NCBI RefSeq assembly: GCF_003584645.1
Contig: NZ_AP017928.1
Location: 4,219,501-4,283,500 of the forward strand
Length of the DNA: 64,000 bases
DNA from: Methylocaldum marinum
GTDB taxonomy: Bacteria > Pseudomonadota > Gammaproteobacteria > Methylococcales > Methylococcaceae
Reading direction: 5' to 3'
The notes below the pieces were generated by a model. It did no database searches and was not told where the DNA came from. It was given only the letters and a program-made list of their open reading frames with translations. This document shows positions 18,525-27,579 of the stretch, piece after piece. Positions within the stretch are counted from its first letter, which is position 1; each line of letters begins with the position of its first letter. The position numbers were made by a program, and so were the translations under genes.

Positions 18525-20018
18525 ATGCGTACCGTCATTCAGCCACAACTCAAATTCGGTGAAACCGATATTGCCGCCATCGTCCTCGATCCCAAATCGC
18601 GCGATGACATCCCTCAATTACTGCGTGGACTGCAATACATTTATACCGAGGTCAGCTTGCGTCAGCGGGTATTTGCCATTCTGGAAGAGATGATACCTGA
18701 CCGTGCGAACGGGCAAGGCAAAGCCAACCGCCAAACCGGGCGGCCTGGCATGGAGCAGTGGAAGATACGGGTGTTGGGCGTACTGCGCTTGGGTCTCGAT
18801 GCGGATTACGACCGGATTCAAGAGTTGGCCAACCAACACAAGACGATCCGGCAGATGCTGGGGCATAGCGATTGGCTGGACGAGCAGGAGTACGAGTTGC
18901 AGACGATTCGGGACAACGTCAGCTTGTTCACGCCCGAGCTATTGGACCGCATCAACCAGGAAGTGGTTAACGCGGGGCACTCGCTGTTAAAAAAAAGCCG
19001 AGGAAAGCCTCAAAGCCCGCGCTGATTCCTTTGTGGTCAAAACCCACGTGCATTTCCCCACCGATACCAACTTGCTGTGGGATGCGATTCGCAAAGTCAT
19101 TCAAACCTGTGCGGCACTCTGCGATACATTGGATTTGACCGAATGGCGGCAAAGCGCTTATCACTTGCGGTGTTTCAAGAAAAGCTACCGTCTGATTCAA
19201 AAGCTCAAGCATTCCACCTCACAAGATGAAGCCAAGCGGCAGGCCAAGCAGGCGCAAATCGAAACGGCTTATCAGACCTATCTCGACCAAGCTGAAACCT
19301 ATCAGCAACGGGCACATGCTACCCGGCAACGCCTGAACCAAGCGCATGGCCTACCGACACCGATGTTGGCAGACCTTGATGCCTACCTGGCGCATGCCGA
19401 GCGGCAGATCGACCAGATTCGTCGCCGCGTCCTGCGAGGTGAAACCATTCCGCATGGCGAAAAAGTCTTTTCCATTTTTCAGCCCCATACCGAGTGGATC
19501 AGCAAAGGCAAGGCGGGCGTACCGGTCGAATTGGGCTTGCGGGTGGCGGTCGTCGAAGATCAACACCGCTTCATCCTACACCATCAAGTCATGGAAAAAA
19601 CCACCGACGATCAAATCGCCGTGTCCCTGGTCGAACACAGCCAAACCCGCTTTCCGGCAGTAACGGCCATCCGCTTGGACAAGGGCTTTCACAGTCCAAG
19701 TAATCAGGTCGAGCTCAAGCAACACCTGGAAAACGTCATATTGCCGAAAAAAGGCCGGCTATCGGAAGCCGACAAAGTCCGCGAATCCGACCCGACATTT
19801 GTCCGCTGCGCCGCCAACACTCGGCTGTTGAATCGGCAATCAATGCACTCGGTGTGCATGGCCTGGACAAATGTCCCGATCATGGCATTGACGGCTTCAA
19901 GCGCTATGTTGCCCTCGCGGTCGTGGCGCGCAACATTCAGCGCCTGGGAGCCGTTTTACGCGAGCAAGAACAACAAGCGGCGGATCGACGACGAGGGCCG
20001 TATAAAAAAGCGGCCTAA
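18525..20018 (+). pseudogene. ISNCY (IS1202-like) transposase with frameshifts
   Basis: Starts MRTVIQPQLKFGETD, typical of a long ISNCY-type DDE transposase. The first part (to about 19000) stops after a run of eight A residues, where a one-base shift restores LKARADSFVVKTHV. A second frame change near 19805 leads into the end VESAINALGVHGLDKCPDHG and KRYVALAVVARNIQRLG. Central part: PHTEWISKGKAGVPVELG with acidic residues in VAVVEDQHRF and IRLDKGFHS, the likely catalytic region. About 450 codons in total if repaired. The element probably extends from about 18400 to about 20210, but I could not find clear terminal inverted repeats. It lies directly upstream of the broken hybrid kinase. Confidence 0.75.
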
Positions 20019-20293
20019 AGACAGGGCTGATGGCAGAAAAATCCCGAAGTGCAGGAAAGATGCGTCCAAAATTTGCCCCCAAATGGCAAATTGGCATCAT
20101 GGAGTGCGCCTGGCGGGAAAAAATGCTGGCCTGGGCCGAAAAACGGCTGACGTGACTCCCAGTGAGTCAGCAAAACCATGAAAAAATCGAGTTTTCTTAC
20201 AGACACTAAATAGATCCAAGTATAGGAAATACGTAAGCGTTCGGCGGTACCCGGACTTGTGGTCGCAGTGGCGAACGGTTAAGTGGTCGCTTG

Positions 20294-21805
20294 TTACGCC
20301 CCGGGCAGCTTGCAGTTGTGAGGAAGCAGGCTGTCGATGTCCTTCTGCTTGGTGGAAGGCAGGCGGTTGAGGACATCCTTCAGATAGGCCTCCGGATTGA
20401 TGCCCAGCTCCTTGCAGGTCTGGATCAGGCTGAAGACGGTGGCGGCGACCTGGCCGCCCTTGGGCGAGCCGAGGAACAGCCAGTTCTTGCGGCCGATGGT
20501 CAGCGGGCGGATGGCCCGTTCGCTCCGGTTGTTGTCGATCTCCAGGCGACCGTCTTCGGTATAGCGCTCCAGCGCCGGCCAGTTCTTGAGGGCATAGCCG
20601 ATGGCCTGGGCAGTGGGGGTCTTGGGCGCCAGCTGGCGCAGCCGGTCTTCGAGCCAGGCCTTGAACTCGGCCAGGATCGGCCGCGCCTGTTCCTGCCGTA
20701 GCTTTCGGGTGCCTTCGGCGTCGAGTTGCTGTTCCTTGGCCTCCCGTTCGATGGCGTAGAGCCGGCCGATGTACTCCAAGGCCTCATGGGCGCTGATGCG
20801 CTTGCCGTTCTCGGTCTGTCGGGCAATCTCGAAGAACTTGCGGCGCGCATGCGCCCAGCACGCCACTTCCAGGACCTTGCCTGCGGCGAAGATCTGGTCG
20901 TAACCGGCATAGGCGTCCGCCTGCAGGTAGCCGCTGTAGCCTTCCAGTTTGGCCTTGGGATGCTTGCCCGCCCGGGTTTCGGTGTGGTCATAGACGACGA
21001 TGGGCGGCGAGTGGCCGGCGTATACCCAAAACCGGGTTTCCCGCGTCTTGCCGCGGTCCTGCACCGCCACAGTGGTGTCGTCCGAGAAGATCACCGGCTG
21101 TTGCTTGAGCAACGCCAGCATCCGCTCGACCAAGGGCTGCAGCTGCCAGCCGCTCTGGATGACCCAGTCGCACAACGTGGTGCGGGCAATGGGGACACCC
21201 TGGTGGGCAAAGATTTGCTCGATGCGGTACAGCGGCAGGTGATAGCCGTATTTGGCCATCAGCAGATGTGCCAGAAGACCCGGCAGAGGGATGCCCCGCT
21301 CGATGATTTGCGGCGGGGCCGGTACCGTGGTCAACTGCCCTTGGCACTTCGCGCAGGCGCACTTTTCCCGCCGCGTTTCCACGACCTTCAGTTGCGCCGG
21401 GACGTAATCCAAGCGTTCGGAGCTTTCGTAGCCGATCACCGGCCGTTCCTCACCGCAGGCAGGACACTGCCGGTCTTGTGCCGACAACGGCAATACCACG
21501 ATCTCTCGCGGCAGATGCGCCGGCAGTGCGGTGCGCTTCGGTTGATTCTTGGCGGGCGATTGCACCACCACCGTCTTGAACGCCACCGGACTGGCGACGG
21601 GGGTGTCCTCGGGCACCTCATCCCACAGCGGCAGTTGGTCGATGTCGGGGAGGGTCGCCAGTCGCTCGGAACGGGCGCCGAACAGCAGCTTCTTCAGCTG
21701 CGCCAGGTCGAATTCCAGCCGTTCGATGCGCGCCTCGCGCTGGGCCAGGGTGGCCTTTAGAGTACGATTTTCTTCGGCGAGAGCGGCGGCATTCATGGCT
21801 GCCAT
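20294..21805 (-). CDS. tnpC: IS66 transposase TnpC
   Basis: 503 residues from the ATG giving MAAMNAAALAEENRTL. An N-terminal leucine-zipper-like coil (residues 5-45), a CPACGEERP and CACAKCQGQ zinc-finger region near residues 120-160, and the DDE_Tnp_IS66 core (SDDTTVAVQ, then YSGYLQADAYAGYD, then the acidic residue in LEIDNNRSERAIRP) are all present. It catalyses IS66 transposition together with TnpA and TnpB. Length is normal and the frame is open, so it may be active. The C-terminal 60 residues (ending NCKLPGA) differ from copy 2 far more than the rest. Confidence 0.92.
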   Translation of the reverse strand: MAAMNAAALAEENRTLKATLAQREARIERLEFDLAQLKKLLFGARSERLATLPDIDQLPLWDEVPEDTPVASPVAFKTVVVQSPAKNQPKRTALPAHLPREIVVLPLSAQDRQCPACGEERPVIGYESSERLDYVPAQLKVVETRREKCACAKCQGQLTTVPAPPQIIERGIPLPGLLAHLLMAKYGYHLPLYRIEQIFAHQGVPIARTTLCDWVIQSGWQLQPLVERMLALLKQQPVIFSDDTTVAVQDRGKTRETRFWVYAGHSPPIVVYDHTETRAGKHPKAKLEGYSGYLQADAYAGYDQIFAAGKVLEVACWAHARRKFFEIARQTENGKRISAHEALEYIGRLYAIEREAKEQQLDAEGTRKLRQEQARPILAEFKAWLEDRLRQLAPKTPTAQAIGYALKNWPALERYTEDGRLEIDNNRSERAIRPLTIGRKNWLFLGSPKGGQVAATVFSLIQTCKELGINPEAYLKDVLNRLPSTKQKDIDSLLPHNCKLPGA

Positions 21806-21863
21806 TATACCCGGTGGACCACCCGAAAGCCCAGCTCTGATGCGGGTTTCAGGCACTTTCGAC

Positions 21864-22205
21864 TCAGCCGACCCGACCCGCGCGAACCGCGCGGAAACGG
21901 GCCACCGTCAGGTCCACGCCTTCCAGCAACAGCAGCAGGTCCGAGCGCGAAATCGTCCCCTGAACCGGCTTGCGGAAGCGGCCGTTCTCCAGCCGCTTGT
22001 AGGCCAGCCAGAAACCGTGACGATCCCACCACAACAGCTTCACCTTGTCCCGGCCCCGGTTGAAAAACACGAACACCGCACCCGATAACGGCGAATGCCC
22101 CAGACTGCCCTCCACCGCCAGCGCCAAACCATCGATGGACTTGCGCAAATCGACCGGCTCGGCCACCACATACACCGCCGCCGCACTCAGAATCGTCGCC
22201 AGCAT
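21864..22205 (-). CDS. tnpB: IS66 accessory protein TnpB
   Basis: 113 residues from the ATG at 22205, which overlaps the tnpA stop by one base (TGATG). It has the family's VDLRKSIDGLA, VFVFFNRGRDKVKLLWWDR and GFWLAYKRLE blocks that define the IS66 Orf2 (TnpB) group. Needed for IS66 transposition; biochemical role unclear. Differs from copy 2 at only a few positions. Confidence 0.92.
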   Translation of the reverse strand: MLATILSAAAVYVVAEPVDLRKSIDGLALAVEGSLGHSPLSGAVFVFFNRGRDKVKLLWWDRHGFWLAYKRLENGRFRKPVQGTISRSDLLLLLEGVDLTVARFRAVRAGRVG

Positions 22206-22507
22206 CACGAGACCAATGCGGCCACCACCTGCTTCAACAACCCGGCATCGAACCCCGGTTTCACCTCGATGCGAACCCCGCCCACCGACAACCACAGACC
22301 ACCGACTGCTGTCTCACCGCCATCTACCCGCATCAACGTCAGTGGCGCCACCACCGCTGGCTGCGCTACGCGTCGACGCCAGTAGATGAACGCCGCATAG
22401 CTGACCGCCTCGCGCGCACACCAAGCGCGCACCGACAACCCACTCCCTGCCTGTTGCTCCAGCAGGACCCGCCAATGCATCTCTCGTTCTTGTTTCGTCA
22501 TCGCCAT
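22205..22507 (-). CDS. tnpA: IS66 accessory protein TnpA
   Basis: 100 residues. An N-terminal helix-turn-helix-like region (HWRVLLEQQAGSGLSVRAWC and the following AAFIYWRRR) matches IS66 TnpA, which probably binds the element's ends. Identical in protein sequence to the copy at 25309-25611. Preceded by an AGGAGGAG ribosome site. Confidence 0.92.
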   Translation of the reverse strand: MAMTKQEREMHWRVLLEQQAGSGLSVRAWCAREAVSYAAFIYWRRRVAQPAVVAPLTLMRVDGGETAVGGLWLSVGGVRIEVKPGFDAGLLKQVVAALVS

Positions 22508-22586
22508 CTCCTCCTCTTCGGGAATATGGCGATACTGTGACTCAGGCGCTAATCGGTGGGAATTATGCGGACAGCCGGACGCTTAC

Positions 22587-22979
22587 CAAAGAACAATCTG
22601 TGTTTTCCATAAACCAAGACGCAATTGTATTTATATCAAGAAGACTATCTTCCTTGCTCAACCCGAATCGCTTTATAAAATGTACTCGTACGCGCATCTC
22701 TGAACATAACAACGAGTCGCGTTCATCTTTGTCAGCAGATCGGGCTATATACTCATATACTTTGATAGCAAGATGAGCCCATTGTAGGGCTCCAGTCTCT
22801 AATGCCCGTCGTGCCAATATTTCAGCCAAACCTAGCCAATTGAAATTCTTTGGGGCATACGACCTACTATCCAATATAGCGTCAAGCCAATCATTGAGTT
22901 CACTGGGAGCAAGCTCTACAACATGATTCATATTGCCTTCATTACAGAGACAGGCGGCGATCGCTCGTTGAAAAGTCAA
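22587..22979 (-). pseudogene. small gene cut off by IS66 copy 1 (possible immunity gene)
   Basis: About 130 residues of native sequence starting MTFQRAIAACLCNEG; the last six codons before the stop (SVRLSA) are read from the IS66 end, so the true C terminus is missing. Helical, acidic, with ALETGALQWAHLAIKVYEYIA, which resembles a TPR-like pair of helices. No family recognised. It lies on the same strand as, and downstream of, the VgrG-associated immunity gene in AT-rich DNA, so I infer another immunity or orphan toxin-partner gene. Confidence 0.5.
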
Positions 22980-23199
22980 GTAGTGCCCCCTTACCAGTGC
23001 AGCGGGGGCTCGGAATCGTGCCCTTCTTGATACCCGAACAGAACAGAATCTCTACCAACTTGCGCGATTCAAAGGCGAAATGTGGCGATACGGCTCCAAT
23101 AAGCCGCAATTCAGCTCAAAGTCGAATTGAATTCCACCAAGCTCATCGTACGACGGTTGGATTTACTGAAAATTTCGGCTTATTGGAGGTGTTCGAAGG

Positions 23200-23463
23200 T
23201 CATCTATCATAACTAAATCGCAGAATTTGTCCGCTTGCTTTGTCAACTTCAACTTGAAAGTTAGGTGTGCCTTGAATCGATCCTCGAAAGCCCTTATGAA
23301 GATTCTTATATTCAAACGATATAATTACTTCTGAATCTGACTCTAAGATATTTATCATATAATCGTTGGCATCTAATCCTGTCTTGCTAAATTCATCATA
23401 TGCGTGCTTGATCGGGAGTAGGTAATTTCCGGAAAACCATGTGATTTGCCTTATGTTGGTCAT
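23200..23463 (-). CDS. small immunity-like protein
   Basis: 87 residues, no signal peptide. It begins MTNIRQITWFSGNYLLPIKH and ends with a strand-rich part FQVEVDKASGQILRFSYDR. The end looks like the last hairpin of NTF2-fold-type immunity proteins (a V-D-K-x-x-G-x-I-L pattern), but this is a loose similarity. AT-rich codon use unlike the flanking chromosome. It lies in the block of small minus-strand genes between the two IS66 copies; the 220-bp gap downstream has only a 35-codon protein-like remnant. Confidence 0.5.
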   Translation of the reverse strand: MTNIRQITWFSGNYLLPIKHAYDEFSKTGLDANDYMINILESDSEVIISFEYKNLHKGFRGSIQGTPNFQVEVDKASGQILRFSYDR

Positions 23464-23726
23464 GAAGTTAATCTGACCGTCTCTGATATGCTATACAATA
23501 GCAGCAATGAACTTAAATTGACGCGCTATATTATTTTAAAATACGCACCAATCTTTTCGATGGATCATAAATTTTGAAGATGCGACTTGGAGTTCCGAAA
23601 TATCCTTTTTAATCAGGTATGCCTTTACCATCGGCGGAATTCTATCAATAGAGTTGTACCTGATGCCAATGCATGGTATTGATAGCCCAATTGTTTCTCA
23701 AACAAATCCGAATATAAAAACCTTCC

Positions 23727-24654
23727 GTGATCTACGACAAATTTAGCAAAATAACCGACGACCGCATCGTGGCATCGTTGATTGGAATGCCCAAGGCAAA
23801 GTTCACAGCCCTCGTCAAAGTATTCGAGTCGGCCGCTCTCGCCATCGATCGAGAGCGTGTCGAAAAGGGCGAAATAAAACACGTCAAACAGGGTGGCCCT
23901 AAAGGTTATCTTGATTCTTACGAGAAAAAGCTGTTTTTCGTTTTGTACTATCTGAAAACCTATCCCACTTTTGACGTTCTGGGCTTTCATTTCGGTTTCA
24001 GTGGCGGACATGCCCATGCCCACATCGACCGGTTGCTGCCGGTTTTAGGGCGAGCGCTGACAAGCCTCAACGTCATGCCGGAGCGCACGCTAACAACCCC
24101 AGCAGAATTCTCTCAACTCATTGATCAATATAAGAACATAGCGATCGATGGCGTGGAGGTCGCTTGCGTTCGACCCCAAGATGAAACTGAACAGGAAAAG
24201 CATTACAGCGGAAAAAAAAAGACATACGCTCAAATCCCTCGTAATCTCCGACTTTAATCGAAGGATATTGTTTTTGTGCTGTATTGTGGCAGGCAGCGTA
24301 CATGACTACACACTCATGAAAGACGTCTTCACGCCGGGTTCAGCGTGGTTCGAGAAGGTCAATTTATGGCTTGACTTAGGATTTCTGGGCGCGGACAAAG
24401 ATTATCAAAGTACCCAAATATATCTACCCCACAAGAAACCTAGAAAATCCAAGAAAAACCCTAATTCGACATTGACGCCTGAGCAGAAGAAACAGAACAG
24501 AAAACAAGCCGCCACGCGGGTCATCGTTGAGCATGCCATCGGCGGAATGAAGTTCTTCCACTGCTTGATGCATCGGATTAGAAATCATCTGGGTCACTTC
24601 GTAGATTATTTTTTCTCACTTTCCGCCGGGCTTTGGAACTATAAAATCTGTTGA
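23727..24654 (+). pseudogene. IS5-like (DDE_Tnp_4 type) transposase split at an A9 run
   Basis: Two overlapping frames form one transposase. The first (from GTG at 23727) holds the N-terminal helix-turn-helix part (IYDKFSKITDDRIVASLIGM, HFGFSGGHAHAHIDRLLPVL) and the first catalytic block IAIDGVEV. The second, shifted by one base, holds the remainder (LVISDFNRRILFLC, GSVHDYTLMKD, DLGFLGADKDY, VEHAIGGMKFFHCL). The change of frame falls on nine consecutive A residues at 24212-24220, so expression could depend on slippage; a one-base loss gives the expected SGKKRHTLKS. Element ends were not identified. It sits inside the small-gene block, transcribed opposite to its neighbours. Confidence 0.75.
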
Positions 24655-24689
24655 TTTACAATTGTTTAGCATCTGAAACAACTCTAATA

Positions 24690-25181
24690 TTAAATGTTCG
24701 TCATGTTTGAATTTATTCTTTTAGTTTCGATATGTTCTTCCGCTACAATTGATTCCGGCAAGAAATCATAGACATATAATTCGTCACCAAGGTTAACGAT
24801 ATCAACAGATTTTCCAGACTGAAATAGTAGTCTGACACCCATACAGACATTATTATCTGCAATTAAGACAAAGCTATCATTGAGTTTTTCACCAACACAC
24901 TCACGCCAAGGACCTTGGTTAGAAATATATTTCAATATTTCGTTTCCGTACCGGCCAAGGTCAATTTCAGCAGGAGCATTAGAGTCATACTCTATAGACT
25001 CCCCATCGCTAGCACACCTGACACATCCGTGTAGATTGTTATCAAACTCAAGGTAGATGGCTTGCGGCGAGTTATTATCTTCTCGATCATCGTAAACGTA
25101 GATTAGGGCTAGAACACCTGTCAATCTTTGACCTGCAATTTTGTTTAACCACTCAATTAGTTTCTTCAATTGTGGATTCAT
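24690..25181 (-). CDS. probable immunity protein for the VgrG toxin tail
   Basis: 163 residues, cytosolic, acidic, starting MNPQLKKLIEWLNKIAG; no recognised family. Its role is inferred from position. The start codon lies 6 bp after the place where the vgrG stop codon (25188-25190) would be if the IS66 copy 2 insertion were removed, so vgrG and this gene were a tightly coupled effector-immunity pair. Immunity proteins of polymorphic toxins are typically small, acidic and encoded directly downstream, as here. AT-rich compared with the vgrG body, which is common for exchanged toxin/immunity modules. IS66 now separates it from the vgrG promoter. Confidence 0.65.
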   Translation of the reverse strand: MNPQLKKLIEWLNKIAGQRLTGVLALIYVYDDREDNNSPQAIYLEFDNNLHGCVRCASDGESIEYDSNAPAEIDLGRYGNEILKYISNQGPWRECVGEKLNDSFVLIADNNVCMGVRLLFQSGKSVDIVNLGDELYVYDFLPESIVAEEHIETKRINSNMTNI

Positions 25182-25221
25182 ATTAAACTAAAGTGCTTTA
25201 AGTGCATTTTGCACGGATGTA

Positions 25222-25229
25222 TTGTTTAT
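25222..25229. repeat. IS66 copy 2 target-site duplication, left
   Basis: TTGTTTAT directly before the element's GTAAGCG end, repeated exactly at 27584-27591 on the other side. Eight base pairs is the normal target duplication length for IS66. Confidence 0.95.
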
Positions 25230-25308
25230 GTAAGCGTCCGGCTGTCCGCATAATTCCCACCGATTAGCGCCTGAGTCACAGTATCGCCATATTCCCGAAG
25301 AGGAGGAG

Positions 25309-25611
25309 ATGGCGATGACGAAACAAGAACGAGAGATGCATTGGCGGGTCCTGCTGGAGCAACAGGCAGGGAGTGGGTTGTCGGTGCGCGCTTGGTGTGC
25401 GCGCGAGGCGGTCAGCTATGCGGCGTTCATCTACTGGCGTCGACGCGTAGCGCAGCCAGCGGTGGTGGCGCCACTGACGTTGATGCGGGTAGATGGCGGT
25501 GAGACAGCAGTCGGTGGTCTGTGGTTGTCGGTGGGCGGGGTTCGCATCGAGGTGAAACCGGGGTTCGATGCCGGGTTGTTGAAGCAGGTGGTGGCCGCAT
25601 TGGTCTCGTGA
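25309..25611 (+). CDS. tnpA: IS66 accessory protein TnpA
   Basis: 100 residues, identical in protein sequence to the tnpA of copy 1. N-terminal helix-turn-helix-like part (LSVRAWCAREAVSYAAFIY), followed by a strand-rich part. Probably binds the element's ends. An AGGAGGAG ribosome site precedes the ATG. Confidence 0.92.
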   Translation: MAMTKQEREMHWRVLLEQQAGSGLSVRAWCAREAVSYAAFIYWRRRVAQPAVVAPLTLMRVDGGETAVGGLWLSVGGVRIEVKPGFDAGLLKQVVAALVS

Positions 25612-25952
25612 TGCTGGCGACGATTCTGAGTGCGGCGGCGGTGTATGTGGTGGCCGAGCCGGTCGATTTGCGCAAGTCCATCGATGGTTTGGCGCTGGCG
25701 GTGGAGAGCAGTCTGGGGCATTCGCCGTTATCGGGTGCGGTGTTCGTGTTTTTCAACCGGGGCCGGGACAAGGTGAAGCTGTTGTGGTGGGATCGTCACG
25801 GTTTCTGGCTGGCCTACAAGCGGCTGGAGAAAGGCCGCTTCCGCAAGCCGGTTCAGGGGACGATTTCGCGCTCGGACCTGCTGCTGTTGCTGGAAGGCGT
25901 GGACCTGACGGTGGCCCGTTTCCGCGCGGTTCGCGCGGGTCGGGTCGGCTGA
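25611..25952 (+). CDS. tnpB: IS66 accessory protein TnpB
   Basis: 113 residues, coupled to tnpA by a one-base TGATG overlap. It has the conserved VDLRKSIDGLA and FFNRGRDKVKLLWWDR blocks. Differs from copy 1 only at isolated positions (for example ESSLG for EGSLG, LEKGR for LENGR). Required for transposition. Confidence 0.92.
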   Translation: MLATILSAAAVYVVAEPVDLRKSIDGLALAVESSLGHSPLSGAVFVFFNRGRDKVKLLWWDRHGFWLAYKRLEKGRFRKPVQGTISRSDLLLLLEGVDLTVARFRAVRAGRVG

Positions 25953-26010
25953 GTCGAAAGTGCCTGAAACCCGCATCAGAGCTGGGCTTTCGGGTGGTCC
26001 ACCGGGTATA

Positions 26011-27522
26011 ATGGCAGCCATGAATGCCGCCGCTCTCGCCGAAGAAAATCGTACTCTAAAGGCCACCCTGGCCCAGCGCGAGGCGCGCATCGAACGGCTG
26101 GAATTCGACCTAGCGCAGCTGAAGAAGCTGCTGTTCGGCGCCCGTTCCGAGCGACTGGCGACCCTCCCCGACATCGACCAACTGCCGCTGTGGGATGAGG
26201 TGCCCGAGGACGCCCCCGTCGCCAGTCCGGTGGCGTTCAAGACGGTGGTGGTGCAATCGCCCGCCAAGAATCAACCGAAGCGCACCGCACTGCCGGCGCA
26301 TCTGCCGCGAGAGATCGTGGTATTGCCGTTGTCGGCACAAGACCGGCAGTGTCCTGCCTGCGGTGAGGAACGGCCGGTGATCGGCTACGAAAGCTCCGAA
26401 CGCTTGGATTACGTCCCGGCGCAACTGAAGGTCGTGGAAACGCGGCGGGAAAAGTGCGCCTGCGCGAAGTGCCAAGGGCAGTTGACCACGGTACCGGCCC
26501 CGCCGCAAATCATCGAGCAGGGCATCCCTCTGCCGGGTCTTCTGGCACATCTGCTGATGGCCAAATACGGCTATCACCTGCCGCTGTACCGCATCGAGCA
26601 AATCTTTGCCCACCAGGGTGTCCCCATTGCCCGCACCACGTTGTGCGACTGGGTCATCCAGAGCGGCTGGCAGCTGCAGCCCTTGGTCGAGCGGATGCTG
26701 GCGTTGCTCAAGCAACAGCCGGTGATCTTCTCGGACGACACCACTGTGGCGGTGCAGGACCGCGGCAAGACGCGGGAAACCCGGTTTTGGGTATACGCCG
26801 GCCACTCGCCGCCCATCGTCGTCTATGACCACACCGAAACCCGGGCGGGCAAGCATCCCAAGGCCAAACTGGAAGGCTACAGCGGCTACCTGCAGGCGGA
26901 CGCCTATGCCGGTTACGACCAGATCTTCGCCGCAGGCAAGGTCCTGGAAGTGGCGTGCTGGGCGCATGCGCGCCGCAAGTTCTTCGAGATTGCCCGACAG
27001 ACCGAGAACGGCAAGCGCATCAGCGCCCATGAGGCCTTGGAGTACATCGGCCGGCTCTACGCCATCGAACGGGAGGCCAAGGAACAGCAACTCGACGCCG
27101 AAGGCACCCGAAAGCTACGGCAGGAACAGGCGCGGCCGATCCTGGCCGAGTTCAAGGCCTGGCTCGAAGACCGGCTGCGCCAGCTGGCGCCCAAGACCCC
27201 CACTGCCCAGGCCATCGGCTATGCCCTCAAGAACTGGCCGGCGCTGGAGCGCTATACCGAAGACGGTCGCCTGGAGATCGACAACAACCGCAGTGAGCGG
27301 GCGATCCGCCCCCTCACCATCGGCCGCAAGAACTGGCTGTTCCTCGGCTCGCCCAAGGGCGGCCAGGTCGCCGCCACGGTGTTCAGCCTCATCCAAACCT
27401 GCAAGGAACTCGACCTCAACCCAGAGGCCTACCTGAAAGACGTCCTGACCCGTTTACCCACCACCAAGCAGAGGGAGATCGACAGCCTGCTACCCCACAA
27501 CTGGAAACCAGCCAACGTATAA
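26011..27522 (+). CDS. tnpC: IS66 transposase TnpC
   Basis: 503 residues, open frame. The zinc-finger pair (CPACGEERP, CACAKCQGQ) and the DDE core blocks (FSDDTTVAVQ, LQADAYAGYD, IDNNRSERAIRP) are all present. It differs from copy 1 by single residues up to about residue 440 and then more strongly (LDLNPEAYLKDVLTRL and the end WKPANV). The catalytic subunit of this IS66 copy; nothing suggests it is inactive. Confidence 0.92.
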   Translation: MAAMNAAALAEENRTLKATLAQREARIERLEFDLAQLKKLLFGARSERLATLPDIDQLPLWDEVPEDAPVASPVAFKTVVVQSPAKNQPKRTALPAHLPREIVVLPLSAQDRQCPACGEERPVIGYESSERLDYVPAQLKVVETRREKCACAKCQGQLTTVPAPPQIIEQGIPLPGLLAHLLMAKYGYHLPLYRIEQIFAHQGVPIARTTLCDWVIQSGWQLQPLVERMLALLKQQPVIFSDDTTVAVQDRGKTRETRFWVYAGHSPPIVVYDHTETRAGKHPKAKLEGYSGYLQADAYAGYDQIFAAGKVLEVACWAHARRKFFEIARQTENGKRISAHEALEYIGRLYAIEREAKEQQLDAEGTRKLRQEQARPILAEFKAWLEDRLRQLAPKTPTAQAIGYALKNWPALERYTEDGRLEIDNNRSERAIRPLTIGRKNWLFLGSPKGGQVAATVFSLIQTCKELDLNPEAYLKDVLTRLPTTKQREIDSLLPHNWKPANV

Positions 27523-27579
27523 GGTCCTGACGGTTAACTGTTCGGCGGCATCAGGAAAAGACTGTCCTCCAGCGGACGC

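Larger units (their letters stand above)
20233..22586 (-). mobile_element. IS66 family element, copy 1
   Basis: 2.35-kb element with ends GTAAGCGT(T/C)CGG in inverted orientation (20233 and 22586) and the three-gene tnpA-tnpB-tnpC set on the minus strand. The flanking 8 bp (GGAAATAC on the left, CAAAGAAC on the right) do not match, so the original target duplication is lost. It is almost identical to copy 2 through tnpA, tnpB and most of tnpC, then diverges in the last 250 bp. It cuts the 3' end off the small gene at 22587-22979. Confidence 0.9.
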
